The notes under the pieces: model-generated
Seen by the model: the letters and a program-made list of their open reading frames with translations, nothing else
What the model was told of the DNA's origin: nothing
The model's database searches: none
Shown here: positions 31,410 to 40,535 of the stretch, piece by piece
Layout of the letters: every line of letters begins with the position of its first letter
Position numbering within the stretch: position 1 is the stretch's first letter
Made by a program: the position numbers and the translations under genes
Source: Mediterraneibacter catenae
Lineage (GTDB): Bacteria > Bacillota > Clostridia > Lachnospirales > Lachnospiraceae
Direction of reading: 5' to 3'
DNA length: 42,739 nucleotides
Assembly: GCF_008691045.1 (NCBI RefSeq)
Contig: NZ_VMSO01000022.1
Location: forward strand, 1 to 42,739

Positions 31410-32498
31410 TTACTCTTCCGTATATTTTACAGACTGCATTTTAATCAGCTCTTCATCATCGAAATAGTTGATCTTCATCGCAGCTTTCACATCTTTGAGC
31501 GTCTCCGCAGCAACTTTTTCCGCCTTCTCGCTTCCTTTGCGAAGTATCTCGTATACAGCAGGAATATCTTTCTGCCACTCCTTCCTCCGGTTACGGATCG
31601 GTTCCAGCTCAGCCTGAAGTACATTGTTCAGGAACCGCTTCACCTTCATATCGCCGAGGCCACCCCTCTTATAGTGAGCCTTCAGCTCATCCAGATTCTC
31701 ATACTCCGGAAGGAATTCCGGGAAATACTCCGGCTTACAAAATGCATCCAGATACGTAAATACAGTATTGCCTTCCAGTTTGCCCGGATCTTCGATACGG
31801 ATATGTGTCGGATCAGTAAACATACTGAACACTTTCTTTTTGATATCCTCCGGTTCCTCCGACAGGTAGATGCAGTTGCCCAGAGATTTGCTCATCTTTG
31901 CTTTTCCATCTATACCCGGAAGACGCATACATGCTTCATTTTCAGGGAGAAGGATTTTAGGTTCTACAAGAGTCTCTCCATAAACGGAATTAAACTTGTG
32001 CACGATCTCCTTTGTCTGCTCAAGCATAGGCATCTGGTCTTCCCCCACCGGCACGATCGTCGCCTTAAACGCTGTAATATCTGCCGCCTGACTGATTGGA
32101 TAGGTAAAGAATCCTACAGGGATACTCGCCTCGAAATTACGCATCTGTATCTCGGACTTCACCGTAGGATTACGCTGCAGTCTCGAAACAGTGACAAGAT
32201 TCATGTAATAAAATGACAGTTCGCACAGCTCCGGGATCTGAGACTGGATCAGGAGAGTCGATTTCTCCGGATCAAGTCCGCATGCTAGATAATCCAACGC
32301 TACCTCAATAATATTCTGACGCACTTTCTCCGGATTATCTGCATTGTCTGTCAGTGCCTGCGCATCCGCTATCATAATAAATATATCATCAAAGTCTCCT
32401 GTATTCTGAAGCTCCACGCGGCGCCTTAAGGAACCCACGTAATGACCGACGTGAAGTTTCCCCGTAGGGCGGTCTCCGGTAAGCATGATCTTCTTCAT
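31410..32498 (-). CDS. trpS: Tryptophanyl-tRNA synthetase
   Basis: The 362-residue protein begins [20 protein letters not shown]. It carries the HIGH-like motif HVGHY near 16-20 and the KMSKSLGN loop in the middle, both class I aminoacyl-tRNA synthetase signatures, plus [12 protein letters not shown]. It charges tRNA-Trp. The start at 32498 has AGGAGG seven bases upstream; the longer frame adds only leader codons. It follows the PAP2 gene by 59 bases. No T-box-like leader fits in that gap. Confidence 0.95.
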   Translation of the reverse strand: MKKIMLTGDRPTGKLHVGHYVGSLRRRVELQNTGDFDDIFIMIADAQALTDNADNPEKVRQNIIEVALDYLACGLDPEKSTLLIQSQIPELCELSFYYMNLVTVSRLQRNPTVKSEIQMRNFEASIPVGFFTYPISQAADITAFKATIVPVGEDQMPMLEQTKEIVHKFNSVYGETLVEPKILLPENEACMRLPGIDGKAKMSKSLGNCIYLSEEPEDIKKKVFSMFTDPTHIRIEDPGKLEGNTVFTYLDAFCKPEYFPEFLPEYENLDELKAHYKRGGLGDMKVKRFLNNVLQAELEPIRNRRKEWQKDIPAVYEILRKGSEKAEKVAAETLKDVKAAMKINYFDDEELIKMQSVKYTEE

Positions 32499-32557
32499 TC
32501 TTCTTCCTCCTGATCTCATTAATTATTCCTGATCTGATAACCAGTCTCAACTTTTTT

Positions 32558-33235
32558 CTACACCACCGGCCGTTTCTGCTCTGCATATTTCGGCTCACGG
32601 CGTTTATGCGGTGCATAAACAAATTGATACAGCACACACGCCATTACTCCTGCTCCCAGCACATCCAGCACAGAATGCTGCTTGAGGAACATAGTCGCAA
32701 GTATGATCAGTCCCGCCAGCACATAGGCTCCGACACACACGCCTCTGTGCTTTCTCAGCGCGCTGCTCTCGCTGATCGCGACACATACACTCAAAGAGTT
32801 AAACACGTGCAGGCTCGGAAATACATTTGTACATGTATCCGCGCGATACAGCATTCTCACCATATCCACAAAAATATTGTCTCTCTCAAAGACAACCGGC
32901 CTCAAATCCTGTCCGTTAGGAAAAACAGTAGAAATGATAAGAAATACCGTCATTCCCGTAAACATAAATCTTGCCAATTTATAAAATCCCGGCACGTCTG
33001 TATAGAAAAAATACAAAAATGCCGCGATAATAAACACAAACCACAGCAGATATGGAACGATAAAATATTCGATAAACGGAATCTGCTCATCCAGTTCGAT
33101 CTGAATTACATGATAATGTGTGGTAACATGTTTCTCAAGATACATAAACCACGGCATATAGATAAAGATATACAAAAGTACCCACGCATGCTTATACTTT
33201 TTGACCATCTCTGTAAATCTATTTTTAAGCTTCAT
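32558..33235 (-). CDS. PAP2-family membrane phosphatase-like protein
   Basis: The 225-residue protein has five or six hydrophobic segments. Conserved PAP2 features are NVFPSLHVFNS (the PSxH motif) and LKQHSVLDVLGA (the His-Asp motif). It resembles the inositolphosphotransferase/PAP2_3 branch more than classical UppP-type PAP2. A role in lipid phosphate or polyprenyl phosphate metabolism is likely; the substrate is unknown. The ATG at 33235 has AAGGGG upstream. Confidence 0.8.
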   Translation of the reverse strand: MKLKNRFTEMVKKYKHAWVLLYIFIYMPWFMYLEKHVTTHYHVIQIELDEQIPFIEYFIVPYLLWFVFIIAAFLYFFYTDVPGFYKLARFMFTGMTVFLIISTVFPNGQDLRPVVFERDNIFVDMVRMLYRADTCTNVFPSLHVFNSLSVCVAISESSALRKHRGVCVGAYVLAGLIILATMFLKQHSVLDVLGAGVMACVLYQFVYAPHKRREPKYAEQKRPVV

Positions 33236-33317
33236 GATGATGCCCCTTCGCATACAGTTTTGCCTGTTTTTTGCTCCCCCTACCGGTTTTTCTTTACTAT
33301 TTCTTCAATCCGCATCG

Positions 33318-33346
33318 ATTATAGCACGATTTAAAACAGTCAACAA
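33318..33346 (-). promoter_or_regulatory. Promoter of the PAP2-trpS genes
   Basis: On the minus strand TTGTTG (33341-33346), 17 bases, TATAAT (33318-33323), about 80 bases upstream of the PAP2 start. Confidence 0.65.
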
Positions 33347-33381
33347 CCGTCTTCACGAAACATTTATGAAATCTTATGAAA

Positions 33382-34302
33382 TTAACCCGTTATCACGTTT
33401 AGCCGGCTCTGCATAAGGGCGGCCGCAATCTCCCTTCTGGGGAATCCCGGTTCGCCATCTGTATGCAGCGGAAACGGTATAGAAGTTTTTATCTGCACCT
33501 TCCTGCATTTTAATAATGTGACTCCTCTGAAACCGACATGCTTTCCCCAGAATGCCAGAGGCAGCAGACACAGGATTTTCATAACAGGGAGCCCGTGCAC
33601 AATAACCACATCCATCAGTCCGTCCGACGGGACAGCTTCCGGACAGAATTTAAATCCTCCGCCCTCATATGGCAGATTCATAAACGCGGCAAAATATGTT
33701 TTTTCAAATATTTGCTCCATGCCTCCCGGAAGTATCACTGTCATTCTCACCGGCCGGTCTTTCTTCAGACGATCCAGCGCGACCACCGCATAACTCAGTT
33801 TTCCCAATCCAATCCGATTCAACAGCACCTTCCACCTGGAAACGCATACTTCATGACACACCGCCGCATCGAATCCGATTCCCGCGCTCACAGCAAAACG
33901 TCTCTGCCGTCCTGCAGCTGTCAGTACTCCCAGATCCATATGTATTATATTCCGGGGATCAAGTATAATATTCAACGCTTCCATCGGATCCTTCGGTATA
34001 TTCAGCCCGCGTGCGAAATCGTTACTCGAACCGATAGGAATATAACCCAGTGTAACTTTTTCCGGTATTCTGATCCCGTTGATCACTTCATTGACCGTGC
34101 CGTCTCCGCCCAGCACCACAATCATATGTTCCTGCTCATCTGCTGTAATGCCGGCAGCGATTTTTTCTGCATGCCGCCTTTTTTCAGTAAGATATCTCTG
34201 ATAATCCACGCGCCGTTTCTTAAGCTCCGGTTCAATCATCGTCCAGATCATTTCTCCCATACCTGAACGGGATTTGGGATTTACTATAAAATGGTATTTC
34301 AT
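33382..34302 (-). CDS. Diacylglycerol kinase-like lipid kinase (YegS/BmrU/DgkB family)
   Basis: The 306 residues begin MKYHFIVNPKSRSGMGE. They contain VVLGGDGTVNEVINGI (GGDGT at 65-69), the ATP-binding signature of the family, then IPIGSSNDFARGLNIP and a C-terminal part with PSDGLMDVVIV. It phosphorylates diacylglycerol or a related lipid at the membrane. The ATG overlaps the TetR stop codon (TAATG), so the two genes are translationally coupled. The assignment to diacylglycerol rather than another lipid is by family. Confidence 0.88.
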   Translation of the reverse strand: MKYHFIVNPKSRSGMGEMIWTMIEPELKKRRVDYQRYLTEKRRHAEKIAAGITADEQEHMIVVLGGDGTVNEVINGIRIPEKVTLGYIPIGSSNDFARGLNIPKDPMEALNIILDPRNIIHMDLGVLTAAGRQRRFAVSAGIGFDAAVCHEVCVSRWKVLLNRIGLGKLSYAVVALDRLKKDRPVRMTVILPGGMEQIFEKTYFAAFMNLPYEGGGFKFCPEAVPSDGLMDVVIVHGLPVMKILCLLPLAFWGKHVGFRGVTLLKCRKVQIKTSIPFPLHTDGEPGFPRREIAAALMQSRLNVITG

Positions 34303-34922
34303 TACTTTTGATCTTTTCCTCCACAAAGCGTCGCATCAAGATACTTGCCCAGCGATCTGCTCATATTTCCCTCAAAATCCGCTTCACCGTGTTTTACGCA
34401 CCACTCAAATACATTTCCAATCACAATCATTCTGATATCTGTCGTGAACTCTTCTATGCTTACATTCAGACTCACAACTCCCGCCTGTTCAGCTTTTTCC
34501 ACATATTTCTGCACCGTTATAATCGGATATGGTCTCTCCATACGGATTGCCGCATTGAGTGCCTGATTCTTCGTATCATAATACTCCGACATAAATTCAA
34601 CGCCCAGCTCCCGACAGTATTTCACATAATTCATATACACCTGGATAATCCCCGCTTTTACCCCCTCCACATTGTCCGGCAGTTCCAGCAGATCCGGATC
34701 GATCTTGGGCTGATCTTCGATGTAATAAGAAAGCAGATCATCCTTTGTCTTAAAATGATGATAAAAGCTGCCATTAGAGACTCCTGCCTCTTCACAGATA
34801 TTTTTTATGGACAGTTCTTCATACCCTTTCTTCTGCAATATCCTCTTTGCTGCCTGAAATATCTTCTCCTTCGTCTCGCGTGATTTCTGCTGCTGTCTGG
34901 AAATAGATGCTTTTTCATTCAT
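34302..34922 (-). CDS. TetR-family transcriptional regulator
   Basis: The N-terminal helix-turn-helix covers about residues 18-65: KEKIFQAAKRILQKKGYEEL, then SIKNICEEAGVSNGSFYHHF. The rest is a helical ligand-binding domain with no identifiable ligand. It is coupled to the lipid kinase gene, so it may sense a lipid-like compound and control its own operon. The start at 34922 has AGGAGAG upstream. Confidence 0.92.
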   Translation of the reverse strand: MNEKASISRQQQKSRETKEKIFQAAKRILQKKGYEELSIKNICEEAGVSNGSFYHHFKTKDDLLSYYIEDQPKIDPDLLELPDNVEGVKAGIIQVYMNYVKYCRELGVEFMSEYYDTKNQALNAAIRMERPYPIITVQKYVEKAEQAGVVSLNVSIEEFTTDIRMIVIGNVFEWCVKHGEADFEGNMSRSLGKYLDATLCGGKDQK

Positions 34923-34957
34923 TTTACGATACTCTCCTGTTCTTTCTATACGATGAC

Positions 34958-34986
34958 AGTATACCACAGCGGCATGCCCGTTTCAA
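34958..34986 (-). promoter_or_regulatory. Promoter of the TetR-lipid kinase operon
   Basis: On the minus strand TTGAAA (34981-34986), 17 bases, TATACT (34958-34963), about 40 bases before the TetR start codon. Confidence 0.75.
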
Positions 34987-35050
34987 GAAAACAGAGCGGA
35001 CTCGGTTATTATATAGTCACAGTTCAGCCTATGCCATTTGCAGAACCAGG

Positions 35051-36808
35051 CTAACGTACCAACTGCAGCCTATACACCTCAAACGCGGAAGGTATCGGGT
35101 ATTCCTCCTGCAGCTGCTTTATTCCTGCAAATATAACGCCGCCCTCTTTTTCCGGCGTCCCCGTCTGCTCCATATCTTTTTCGAGCTCGTCAACAAGAAT
35201 TTCATACCCCGTCATATGCCACTCTACATGACTGAATATGTGTTTTGCCTTTCCCAGCTCTCTGATACGGACCGGCATCAGACCGAGAGATTTTCCGTAT
35301 TCGATCACTTCTTTACCTGTCATATGACCTTCCCTTCCGGGAAATTCATACATACCGGCCAGAAGACCTCTTGCAGGCCGTTTTCTGATAGCCACTTTTT
35401 CCTCATCCCGAAAAAGCAGAATAGTCCGTTTCTCTATCCTGCGCTCCTTTGCTTTCTTCTTTACCGGAAATGACGATTCCCGGCCCTGCTCATGCGCCAG
35501 GCAGACAGTTTTAACCGGACACACAGCGCATCGGGGTTCCCCGTTCGGCAGACATACAATTGCCCCCAGTTCAATCAGACTTTGATTATAATCTCCCGCT
35601 GCATCGCGCGGGATTACCTCTTCGACCGCCCTTTCAATCCGCGTCTTTGTACCCGCTTTTGCTATATCCGCATCATCTGCCATGACCCGGCTCACAACTC
35701 GCAGCACATTACCATCGACTGCAGGTTTTGGAATATTATAAACGAAAGAGCTGATTGCCCCCGCTGTATAACTTCCGATTCCCTTCAGGGAGCGGATTTC
35801 TTCATATGTTTCAGGAAACTTTCCGCCATATTCTTCCATGATCTGACACGCCGCGTACTTTAGGTTACGTGCCCTGTTGTAATAACCAAGCCCCTCCCAC
35901 AATTTCAGGAGCCGGTCTTCCGAAACTTCTGAAAGCGCCTTTACGTCCGGCAATTCTCTCAGGAACCTCTCATAATATGGTTTGACAGCCTCCACCCTCG
36001 TCTGCTGGAGCATGATTTCGGAGATCCACACCCGGTACGCATCCATTCTGTGCCGCCACGGCAGGTCTCTCTTATTCTCTCTAAACCATTCTACCAGAGG
36101 TTTCACCGTCTCCTTCAACCTTGGGCTCTCCAGTACCACATCTACAGGATCTGCAATCCCAATGCTTTCTGGCGTCACTTTACAGTCATAAGCCAGGATC
36201 TTTACTCCTGCTGCCGCGGCTTTTTTCAAAGTTTCCGCAAAGGCAGGATGCGTATCTGTATTCGGAGTAAAATATCTCACCCCCTTCATCTGGATCACAA
36301 AGAAGACGTACGCGTCATATCCATCTTTCACCGCCCTGATCAGTTCCTCCAGATGTTTTACGGCGCGGTCGCTCGGGGCATCGGGAAAACGGCATACATC
36401 CCCCTCCTCCAGCGTTACCCCCTTCACTTCGACAAATATCTTTCTATCCCTGGTTTCCACATACAGATCAAATCTGGAATTTCCATATGTCGTCTCCGGA
36501 CGCACCAGCCGGACATCCTGAAACAGCCGCCCTTCCTCTATCCACTCCCGAACCACTTTATTTGGGACCTGTGAATCCATGTTGATCAGCCGTTCCTCTT
36601 TTTCCACCGCAATCAGATCCCATTTAGTCTTTCTGGCCGGACTGTCATTCTCCTGAATGTAGATAGCCGCCCCCGGAACAAGGAGTTCTGCGCATCTGCC
36701 TGTATTTTTCACATGAATCGTCTCTTTCTGCCCGTTTAAATGCGCGTATGCAATAAAACGGTTCGGACGCTCGATAAAAGACGCTTTCTGAATCCGCTCA
36801 TATTTCAT
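35051..36808 (-). CDS. SfsA-MutY fusion: DNA-binding/nuclease SfsA joined to A/G-specific adenine glycosylase
   Basis: Residues 1 to about 230 are a complete SfsA domain: RFIAYAHLNGQKETIHVKNTGR, then NSRFDLYVE, IFVEVKGVTLEEG and FPDAPSDRAVKHLEEL. Residues ~235-585 are a complete MutY. It has PWRHRMDAYRVWISEIMLQQTRV with the catalytic Glu, LKGIGSYTAGAI, PAVDGNVLRVVSR with the catalytic Asp, the [4Fe-4S] cysteines CLPNGEPRCAVCPVKTVC, and a NUDIX-like 8-oxoG-recognition domain. No stop or frameshift lies between them. MutY removes adenine opposite 8-oxoguanine; SfsA proteins bind DNA and some are nucleases. The linker near residue 230 is very short. Confidence 0.92.
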   Translation of the reverse strand: MKYERIQKASFIERPNRFIAYAHLNGQKETIHVKNTGRCAELLVPGAAIYIQENDSPARKTKWDLIAVEKEERLINMDSQVPNKVVREWIEEGRLFQDVRLVRPETTYGNSRFDLYVETRDRKIFVEVKGVTLEEGDVCRFPDAPSDRAVKHLEELIRAVKDGYDAYVFFVIQMKGVRYFTPNTDTHPAFAETLKKAAAAGVKILAYDCKVTPESIGIADPVDVVLESPRLKETVKPLVEWFRENKRDLPWRHRMDAYRVWISEIMLQQTRVEAVKPYYERFLRELPDVKALSEVSEDRLLKLWEGLGYYNRARNLKYAACQIMEEYGGKFPETYEEIRSLKGIGSYTAGAISSFVYNIPKPAVDGNVLRVVSRVMADDADIAKAGTKTRIERAVEEVIPRDAAGDYNQSLIELGAIVCLPNGEPRCAVCPVKTVCLAHEQGRESSFPVKKKAKERRIEKRTILLFRDEEKVAIRKRPARGLLAGMYEFPGREGHMTGKEVIEYGKSLGLMPVRIRELGKAKHIFSHVEWHMTGYEILVDELEKDMEQTGTPEKEGGVIFAGIKQLQEEYPIPSAFEVYRLQLVR

Positions 36809-36985
36809 ATTTTATCCACTCCCGAAATTTGTCCATATAACAAAATTACGCCAAAATCACACTGCATCACCCGCGACATGCAGGACCATCCTGTATGCCG
36901 CCGTAATGCAATCATAATTTCAGCGTTTTTAACTGTCATTATAGCCTGGGCCGGGTTATCACCCCCGGATGATCAAGCAATAATT

Positions 36986-37810
36986 TCACAATATTTTTGA
37001 CAAGAATTCTTTTAGCCTCTCATCTTTCGGATGTTCAAAGAACTCCTTCGGAGGAGCCTCTTCACGAATCTGACCGTCATCCATAAAGATCACTCTCGAT
37101 GCAACTTCTCTGGCAAATCCCATCTCATGCGTTACAACAACCATCGTCATGCCGTCTTTTGCCAGCTCCTTCATCAGATCAAGCACCTCTCCAACCATCT
37201 CCGGATCAAGTGCAGATGTAGGCTCATCAAAAAGAATCACATCCGGATTCATTGCCAGAGAGCGGATAATTGCCACCCTCTGCTTCTGCCCGCCGGAAAG
37301 TGTAGACGGGTAGACATTCGCCTTGTCATCAAGCCCGATACGTTTTAGAAGTTCAAGCGCCTGTTGTTTCGCCTCGCTCTTAATCTCTTCTTTAGTTGTT
37401 GTGATCGGAATCTGCTCTTCTTTATTACTGCGGAATATATTTTTAAAGCGGATCATCCTGTTCTTGCGCTTCGCTTTCTTCAGATCCTTGCATCTTAAAT
37501 AGGCCGGAGCCATCATCACATTCTGGAGTACTGTCTTGTTGTTAAACAGATTAAAGTGCTGAAACACCATTCCCATATGACGCCGGTGTACATTGATATC
37601 CACTTTCATATCAGCGATATCAACACCTTTGAAGATAATACTTCCCGACGTCGGATCCTCCATGCAGTTCAGGCAGCGCAGGAACGTACTTTTGCCGGAA
37701 CCTGACGGACCGAGCACTGCGACGATATCTCCTTTGTTGATGGTGATGTTGATTCCTTTGAGGACTTCAAGCCCTCCGAAGCTTTTCCTAAGATTAATTA
37801 CGTCTATCAC
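36986..37810 (-). CDS. Polar amino-acid ABC transporter ATP-binding protein
   Basis: The 274 residues have Walker [10 protein letters not shown], signature [11 protein letters not shown], Walker [15 protein letters not shown] and the H-loop VVTHEMGFA. The protein is close to GlnQ/TcyC-type ATPases but carries an extra basic segment of about 33 residues (near 107-140, [17 protein letters not shown] and on) before the signature. It energises the transporter with the permease and binding protein upstream, and overlaps the permease gene by 17 bases. Confidence 0.93.
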   Translation of the reverse strand: MIDVINLRKSFGGLEVLKGINITINKGDIVAVLGPSGSGKSTFLRCLNCMEDPTSGSIIFKGVDIADMKVDINVHRRHMGMVFQHFNLFNNKTVLQNVMMAPAYLRCKDLKKAKRKNRMIRFKNIFRSNKEEQIPITTTKEEIKSEAKQQALELLKRIGLDDKANVYPSTLSGGQKQRVAIIRSLAMNPDVILFDEPTSALDPEMVGEVLDLMKELAKDGMTMVVVTHEMGFAREVASRVIFMDDGQIREEAPPKEFFEHPKDERLKEFLSKIL

Positions 37811-38504
37811 TCTTCCTCAGGCTCCTTTCCAGTAATTTGACCAACAGTGAGATCACCAGCACAAGCACGATATAGATAGCCGCCATTACCAGATACGGCA
37901 CCATGAAGTCATAGCTGTTTGATCCAATATAGTTAAACGCCACATAGAGATCAGATGCCGCAACAAAGCTGACAACTGATGTCTCTTTGACCAGTGTAAT
38001 AAACTCGTTTCCCAAGGTCGGAAGGATATTCTTGACTGCCTGCGGGATCACGATCTTTGTCATACTTGTACCAAAACTCAACCCTACTGCGCGCCCTGCT
38101 TCCATCTGTCCAATATCCACCGACTGGATGCCGCTTCGCATGATTTCCGATATGTATGCACCGCTGTTCAGACCAAATACGATCATTGATATCTGCACAC
38201 CGTTCATATTTACCCCTATAATCGGCAGAATAACATAATAGCCTACAAGGAGCTGTACTACCATAGGCGTTCCCCTGAACAATGCTACGTAAAAACTACA
38301 GATTCCATTGAGCACTCTCGGAAGCCGTCTGTACTTCGGGATTACCCTCACGGTCGCGATTATCGTTCCGATCACTATACCGACAATCAGACCGGTAACT
38401 GCAATCAGAAGTGTATTCTGAAGTCCCTCTACCACTCTCGTATAGCCGTTCTGGGCAATAAACACTTCTATAAATTTGTCTATTCTCTGACTAAAATTAT
38501 TCAT
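37794..38504 (-). CDS. Polar amino-acid ABC transporter permease
   Basis: The 236-residue protein has about five membrane segments and the HisM/GlnP signature [27 protein letters not shown] (EAA loop). [20 protein letters not shown] is also typical. It lies between the binding-protein and ATPase genes. Its substrate is probably a polar amino acid or cystine; the sequence does not say which. Confidence 0.93.
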   Translation of the reverse strand: MNNFSQRIDKFIEVFIAQNGYTRVVEGLQNTLLIAVTGLIVGIVIGTIIATVRVIPKYRRLPRVLNGICSFYVALFRGTPMVVQLLVGYYVILPIIGVNMNGVQISMIVFGLNSGAYISEIMRSGIQSVDIGQMEAGRAVGLSFGTSMTKIVIPQAVKNILPTLGNEFITLVKETSVVSFVAASDLYVAFNYIGSNSYDFMVPYLVMAAIYIVLVLVISLLVKLLERSLRKSDRRN

Positions 38505-38522
38505 TGCTTTCCCTTCTCAAAA

Positions 38523-38576
38523 GAAGGAAAATGCATGCATCCCGGTCAGCCGTCAATGATGCCTGTATTTTCCTTC
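38523..38576 (-). promoter_or_regulatory. Long hairpin between binding protein and permease genes
   Basis: GAAGGAAAAT (38523-38532) pairs with ATTTTCCTTC (38567-38576). The stem continues with CATGCATC/GATGCCTG (one mismatch). It lies in the 129-base gap after the binding-protein gene. It probably works as a partial terminator or 3' stabiliser that keeps binding protein levels above those of the permease. Confidence 0.6.
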
Positions 38577-38633
38577 CTGCTTAAGTCCTTTTCTCTATTT
38601 TACTGCCTATGCTGTATAGTCAAAATGCTGCAC

Positions 38634-39518
38634 CTACTGCATCTCATTGATGGACTCTGTAATAGCTGCCGCCGGAGCCGCATCAATGATTACATAATTG
38701 ATATTTCCGTTCAGCATATCCTGTACTGCCAGAGAGCCGTTTTTATATGTCTTGCAAGTTGCGTTAAGTCCCGGGAATCCCAGATCATCGCTTCCCTCTA
38801 CATAGCTGTTTCCTGTCGTGCCCTGCTGCACTCCGATCAGCACGGAAGAATCAAGTTCGCCAAGAGCTGCTGCAATCGTCTCAGCATCCGTCATATCGTC
38901 AAATGTTGTATCATCGCTTGGAACGATAAGTCTCTGAGACGCCTGATAGTATGATTCGGAAAACGTCACATACTCTTTTCTGTCTTCACTGACTGTCAGA
39001 CCCGCCATCGCGATATCGCATTTCTGCTGTCCGACTGACAGGCATACCGCATCAAAATCCATGTTCTGGATTACAAGTTCCTGCCCGAGTTCCTCTGCAA
39101 GCAGAGCAGCAATCTCCATGTCAATACCAACATAATTCTCGCCTTCCATATATTCGAAAGGCTCAAACGCAGCATTCGTAGCTACTACAAGCTGGTCTTT
39201 TGACTCATCCAGAGCTGCCGACTCAACCGGTGTCGGTTCCCCGCCGCCGAAATATTTGTCAAAGATTTCATCAAGTGTTCCGTCTTCCTGAATCTTTGCG
39301 ATAAATGCATTTACCTGCTCCAGAAGCTCCGGCTGTGATTTGTCAACACCAAATGCATACTCCTCGTTTGTAAGATCGACATCAATAACTTTTGCCGTCT
39401 TAGCGCTGCTCTCACCGGATTTTGAAGCGCCGCCGTCGCCACTGTCGCTGCCGCCGCATCCGACAAGCATTCCGACTGTAAGAGCCGCTGTTAAAACTGC
39501 TGCCAGTAACTTTTTCAT
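38634..39518 (-). CDS. Amino-acid ABC transporter substrate-binding lipoprotein with circularly permuted order
   Basis: The signal ends in the lipobox MLVGC with Cys21 as lipid anchor. Residues ~43-95 (VIDVDLTNEEYAFGVDKSQP to DGTLDEIFDKYFGGG) look like the C-terminal end of family 3 binding proteins. Residues ~109-294 start with LVVATNAAFEPFEY and VGIDMEIAALLAEE, the normal N-terminal part, and end at VIIDAAPAAAI, where the hinge back to the C-terminal part would come. So the domain order is permuted relative to GlnH-type proteins. The ATG at 39518 has GGAGG eight bases upstream. It is the first gene of the operon. Confidence 0.88.
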   Translation of the reverse strand: MKKLLAAVLTAALTVGMLVGCGGSDSGDGGASKSGESSAKTAKVIDVDLTNEEYAFGVDKSQPELLEQVNAFIAKIQEDGTLDEIFDKYFGGGEPTPVESAALDESKDQLVVATNAAFEPFEYMEGENYVGIDMEIAALLAEELGQELVIQNMDFDAVCLSVGQQKCDIAMAGLTVSEDRKEYVTFSESYYQASQRLIVPSDDTTFDDMTDAETIAAALGELDSSVLIGVQQGTTGNSYVEGSDDLGFPGLNATCKTYKNGSLAVQDMLNGNINYVIIDAAPAAAITESINEMQ

Positions 39519-39573
39519 TTTACATTCCTCCATTTAATCTTCAATTTGCATAATCATACAGATTATCTTTTTA

Positions 39574-39601
39574 AGTTTAGCATGTTTTATGTAAATTTCA
39601 A
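39574..39601 (-). promoter_or_regulatory. Candidate promoter of the ABC transporter operon
   Basis: On the minus strand TTGAAA (39596-39601), 16 bases, TAAACT (39574-39579), about 55 bases before the binding-protein start. Confidence 0.5.
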
Positions 39602-39623
39602 GTCCTTAAATGAAATTTTATGC

Positions 39624-39648
39624 AAAACAGTTCCATGGCTGAACTGTT
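39624..39648 (-). terminator. Terminator of uppP
   Basis: AACAGTTC (39626-39633) pairs with GAACTGTT (39641-39648) around seven bases. On the minus strand a short T run follows. It lies directly past the uppP stop codon. Confidence 0.65.
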
Positions 39649-39653
39649 ACTGT

Positions 39654-40481
39654 TTATGCAAGCAACGTCTGAATTCCGAAGAACAGGAATACAATCACTC
39701 CTAGTACAATCCTGTAATAGCCGAATACTTTAAAATCATTTTTTCTGATATAACTCATCAGGAATTTGATCGCCACGATCGATACCGCGAATGAAACAAC
39801 CATTCCTACCAGCAGCACTGCCAGCTGTATCGTCGTAAAATTAAAGCCGAACTTGACCAGCTTAAGCAGGCTGGCTCCGAACATGACCGGAATAGCAAGG
39901 AAAAAAGTATATTCAGCCGCCAGGCTTCGGGATACACCGATCATTAGAGCTCCTACTATCGTAGCGCCTGAGCGGGAGGTTCCCGGAATCATTGCCAGCA
40001 TCTGGAATACACCGATGATAAGAATCATAGGGATAGTAAGCTGGGAGAATTTCGTCACCCGCGGCTCTTTCCCTTTCTGATAATTCTCAACCACAATAAA
40101 CAGAACACCGTATACGATCAACATCAGTGCAACCACATACCAGTGATAAAGTGTCTTATCAATCCAGTTATCGAACAACAGCCCGATTACACCGGCAGGC
40201 AGACACCCGATGAGCACCTTGATCCAGATCTGCCACGTCATCATTTTCTGTTTCTGCGTCTTTGTCGGCGAAAAAGGATTCAGTTTATGAAAATAAATCA
40301 CAACAACGGCCAGAATCGCCCCAAGCTGGATTACAACCTGAAACATCTCAAAAAAGGCCTCCCCCTGGTCAAGTTTCAGCAGTTCTTCCATCAGGATGAT
40401 ATGTCCCGTACTACTGATTGGCAGCCATTCCGTAATTCCTTCAACGATACCGAATATAATCGATTTTAATATATCCAACAT
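39654..40481 (-). CDS. uppP: Undecaprenyl-diphosphatase UppP (BacA family)
   Basis: The 275-residue, highly hydrophobic protein has the family motifs [20 protein letters not shown] near the N-terminus and [22 protein letters not shown]. It recycles undecaprenyl pyrophosphate for cell-wall synthesis at the membrane and can give bacitracin tolerance. GGGAGG lies about nine bases before the ATG. The HAD phosphatase gene upstream ends 54 bases before. Confidence 0.96.
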   Translation of the reverse strand: MLDILKSIIFGIVEGITEWLPISSTGHIILMEELLKLDQGEAFFEMFQVVIQLGAILAVVVIYFHKLNPFSPTKTQKQKMMTWQIWIKVLIGCLPAGVIGLLFDNWIDKTLYHWYVVALMLIVYGVLFIVVENYQKGKEPRVTKFSQLTIPMILIIGVFQMLAMIPGTSRSGATIVGALMIGVSRSLAAEYTFFLAIPVMFGASLLKLVKFGFNFTTIQLAVLLVGMVVSFAVSIVAIKFLMSYIRKNDFKVFGYYRIVLGVIVFLFFGIQTLLA

Positions 40482-40535
40482 TTTCTTATACCTCCCGAAT
40501 TGTTTTCACAGTCTGATTATTGCCTGATTCAAGAC

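Noticed and set aside
31215..32216. Long plus-strand frame starting in tRNA-Arg
   Set aside because: It begins inside the tRNA and runs antisense to trpS. The start MRLAQLDRASGYGPEGREFE is the usual false peptide from a tRNA.
32499..32557. T-box riboswitch upstream of trpS
   Set aside because: The gap to the PAP2 gene is only 59 bases, too short for a T-box leader, and no specifier hairpin is seen.
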